The notes under the pieces: model-generated | Told to the model about the DNA's origin: nothing | Seen by the model: only the letters and a program-made list of their open reading frames with translations | The model's database searches: none | Shown: positions 62,172 to 64,000 of the stretch, piece by piece | How positions within the stretch are numbered: the stretch's first letter is position 1 | Layout of the letters: every line of letters starts with the position of its first letter | Made by a program: the position numbers and the translations under genes | NCBI GenBank assembly: GCA_009668975.1 | Contig: SBEG01000020.1 | Coordinates: 16,591-80,590, forward strand | Length of the DNA: 64,000 nucleotides | Reading direction: 5' to 3' | Source: Deltaproteobacteria bacterium | Lineage (GTDB): Bacteria > Desulfobacterota > Desulfuromonadia > Geobacterales > Geobacteraceae

Positions 62172-62846
62172 ATGCAAATTCTGATTATTGAGAGAGAAAA
62201 TAAGACTGCCGACTTTATAAGGCGAGGGCTTGAAGTAGATGGTTATGAGGTAGAAGTTGCACATGACGGAGTGAAAGGTTTTAGGAAGGCACTTGAGGAG
62301 TCCTACAACCTTATAATCCTCGACCTGATTCTTCCAAAAAAAGATGGCCTAGCGATTGTCAAGGATCTTCGGATTGCAGGCATAACCACGCCGGTACTCA
62401 TTCTATCGACAAAAAATACCGTTGAGGACATCGTCACCGGCCTTGATGCCGGAGCGGACGGCTATCTGACAAAACCCTTTGCATTCGCTGAACTGCTTGC
62501 GAGAGTCCAAGCTCTGATACGTAGATCCCAATGTGAGCGAGGCGTCGAAATCCGGTTTGCCGAATTACTACTAGACCCTATTACCCGCAAGGCTTGGAGT
62601 AATGAAGAGGAAATAAACCTAACTTCGAAAGAATATGCCCTTCTCGAATTCTTTGTACGAAATCCGAACGAGGTATTGAGCCGCAGCACAATCGTTGAGA
62701 ATGTCTGGCCAAAAATGGAAGCTGTTAAGTTCACCAATATTGTAAGTGTATACGCCAGTTTTCTTCGCAAGAAAATAGACAAAATTACAGGCAGGAACCT
62801 TATCCACACAGTACCCGGAACCGGATATATCCTGAAAGAGACCTGA
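62172..62846 (+). CDS. OmpR/PhoB-type response regulator (CusR-like)
   Basis: This 224-aa protein has a receiver domain with the phospho-acceptor Asp in IILDLILP (about residue 51), Thr/Ser in LILSTKN and Lys in TKPFAF, and a winged-helix DNA-binding domain (NLTSKEYALLEFF, RSTIVENVW, VYASFLRKKIDK, TVPGTGYIL). The two acidic residues that bind Mg2+ near position 8 read E-R instead of E-D, so phosphorylation may be impaired. No histidine kinase gene is adjacent. Confidence 0.9.
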   Translation: MQILIIERENKTADFIRRGLEVDGYEVEVAHDGVKGFRKALEESYNLIILDLILPKKDGLAIVKDLRIAGITTPVLILSTKNTVEDIVTGLDAGADGYLTKPFAFAELLARVQALIRRSQCERGVEIRFAELLLDPITRKAWSNEEEINLTSKEYALLEFFVRNPNEVLSRSTIVENVWPKMEAVKFTNIVSVYASFLRKKIDKITGRNLIHTVPGTGYILKET

Positions 62847-63008
62847 TCATCTTAGATAGTAGATTCCTGTCAAAATAAAATGCCAGGCGGGTGGGTTTGA
62901 ATCGCCTTCAACATCATACCTTCTGTTTGGGTCGCGGTTTCTCAACTTTCCAATTCGACCATCGCCACTGCGGTGATCGCGCGACAGATTACAATTTTGA
63001 GGCGACTG

Positions 63009-63950
63009 ATGGTTCGTGATGACTACCAAAATCTTACTGGCTTTCAGAAACCTCAACTGCGGGATGATGTGAAATACCGGTATGCTCTCGATCACAACAA
63101 CCAGATCATTGAAATTAGTTCAAATCTTGTTATCAGGGGCATAGATTACGTCTGCCTTTCATGCGGTAAAACACTTCGACCAGTTAAAGGTAAAATTCGC
63201 AAAAACCATTTTAGACACAAGGCTCAGGTTATTTGTTCGTTTGAAAGCTATCTTCACAATCTCGCCAAATTGATGTTTTTCCAAACCTATTCCGACTGCC
63301 TTTCAGAAGGCCGTCCATTTTTTTTCGAATACAAAGCACCTCATGTATGCGAGGCCTGCAAAACAGGTCCATGCACCATTGGCTATGTGTTGCAAGAAAT
63401 CGACCTGACACGCCATTTCCAGGGAATATTCCTAGAAACAGCTGACGAGAGTTTTGTCCCAGACATACTTCTTAAAGGGAAAGACACAAAAATTTATATT
63501 GAAATAGTTGTAACGCATTTTACTACTGAGAATAAAGAACAATCAGGTACAAGAATTATAGAAATTGTCGTATCTGATGAAAGTGACATTGATCTAATTT
63601 CCTCTTGCCGTATTTCTCAGCAAGACCCAAGGGTATTAACACATAACTTCCAACCTTCCCCTATTCCCCAAAATGATCCTGAACAATGCCAAAAGCGACT
63701 ACATTGCTTCGTTCTTTACCCCTTAGGCAACTGTGATGTCTCACAAATATCTCCTTACGTGTTCAATCAGCTATCTGCAAAGGGAATAATTGCCGAAGAA
63801 ATTGACCTAGATTATAGATCAGGGATTGACGATAAAGCTTTTGTTGAAAAAATAGAAAAGATGTTCCGGCAGGGCAAACACATCGTGAACTGCTGGCTTT
63901 GTGCTTTTCATTGCCTTCATCCCCGTGACGGGGAGAGTTCCTGTATGTGA
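63009..63950 (+). CDS. CoiA-like protein, possible nuclease
   Basis: This 313-aa protein has an N-terminal zinc-finger-like segment VCLSCGKTLRPVKGKIRKNHFRHKA (about 47-72) with His and Cys as in CoiA competence proteins, then ESYLHNLAKLMFF, also CoiA-like. A later segment FVPDILLKGKDTKIYIEIVVTHF fits a PD-(D/E)xK nuclease core. Additional CxxC clusters follow (CEACKTGPC). I start at ATG 63009, after TGAGG. It may process foreign or single-stranded DNA; this is an inference. Confidence 0.65.
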   Translation: MVRDDYQNLTGFQKPQLRDDVKYRYALDHNNQIIEISSNLVIRGIDYVCLSCGKTLRPVKGKIRKNHFRHKAQVICSFESYLHNLAKLMFFQTYSDCLSEGRPFFFEYKAPHVCEACKTGPCTIGYVLQEIDLTRHFQGIFLETADESFVPDILLKGKDTKIYIEIVVTHFTTENKEQSGTRIIEIVVSDESDIDLISSCRISQQDPRVLTHNFQPSPIPQNDPEQCQKRLHCFVLYPLGNCDVSQISPYVFNQLSAKGIIAEEIDLDYRSGIDDKAFVEKIEKMFRQGKHIVNCWLCAFHCLHPRDGESSCM

Positions 63951-63965
63951 ATCGGCATGCAATAA

Positions 63966-64000
63966 TGACCCACTTTTGGGGGTAATCGGCGTCCAAAATT
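63966..64000. mobile_element. probable start of an IS21-type terminal region
   Basis: AATGACCCACTTTTGGGGG followed by GTCCAAAATT resembles the repeated TGACCCAC motifs at the ends of IS21-family elements. The window ends here, so no istAB gene can be seen. Confidence 0.4.

Overview
The window is mostly accessory (mobile) DNA of a Gram-negative anaerobe. A Geobacter-like member of the Desulfuromonadia is my best guess. The reasons are an F-type conjugation system with outer-membrane parts, a ferredoxin-like siroheme reductase beside a MoeB/JAMM/TusA sulfur cluster, and a czc-type efflux operon carrying a PII-like gene. This is an inference from gene content; no rRNA or core housekeeping operon is present to confirm it. 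Together with a tyrosine recombinase at 57.8 kb, the layout suggests an integrative conjugative element, or an integrated plasmid, with cargo.

Region 1 (0.3-30.6 kb, all on +) is one long, tightly packed conjugation cluster. It starts with a sigma-region-4-like protein, a hypothetical protein and a small RHH-like protein. An OmpA-domain protein, a DsbC-like isomerase and a TraA-like pilin follow. After a terminator hairpin come traL-E-K-B-V-C, a TraN-like Cys-rich protein, a second large TraN, a lipoprotein, traW, traU and trbC. Between trbC and trbI/traF(S26 peptidase) sits an unexpected block of about 5.5 kb: a GT-C-like membrane protein, a polyprenyl-phosphate GT2, two methyltransferases, a radical SAM/SPASM enzyme and a 78-aa protein. 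The block is translationally coupled and looks like a surface or pilus modification cassette. A topoisomerase-type zinc-ribbon protein, two membrane proteins and a large TraG end the cluster. No relaxase (TraI), coupling protein (TraD), TraH or F-type TraF is visible, so the machine is incomplete within this window.

Region 2 (30.6-43.1 kb) is a patchwork. It holds a complete IS200/IS605 element (tnpA, tnpB), a WGR-domain protein, a broken XRE regulator, vapBC, a secreted thermonuclease and an ISL3 transposase relic. A sulfur-assimilation module follows: cysE and nifS on the - strand are both broken. The MoeB-like protein, JAMM protease, siroheme reductase and TusA on the + strand are intact. 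A cysH fragment is fused to a clpX fragment, and an Rrf2 regulator closes the module. Several independent single-base lesions show this module is decaying.

Region 3 (43.6-57.0 kb) is a metal-resistance island bracketed by two directly repeated 183-bp MITE-like elements. It encodes an outer-membrane protein, a Cys/His-rich exported protein, CzcCBA, a PII-like regulator, two paralogous lipoproteins separated by a REP-like palindrome, a Zn/Cd P1B-type ATPase, an ArsR-family regulator and a YnfA-family membrane protein.

Region 4 (57.0-64.0 kb) has two small - strand genes, a tyrosine recombinase preceded by a striking inverted repeat, a small membrane protein, a UvrD-like helicase, DNA polymerase IV, an orphan OmpR-type regulator and a CoiA-like nuclease candidate. 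The last ~35 bases resemble the terminal repeats of an IS21-type element.
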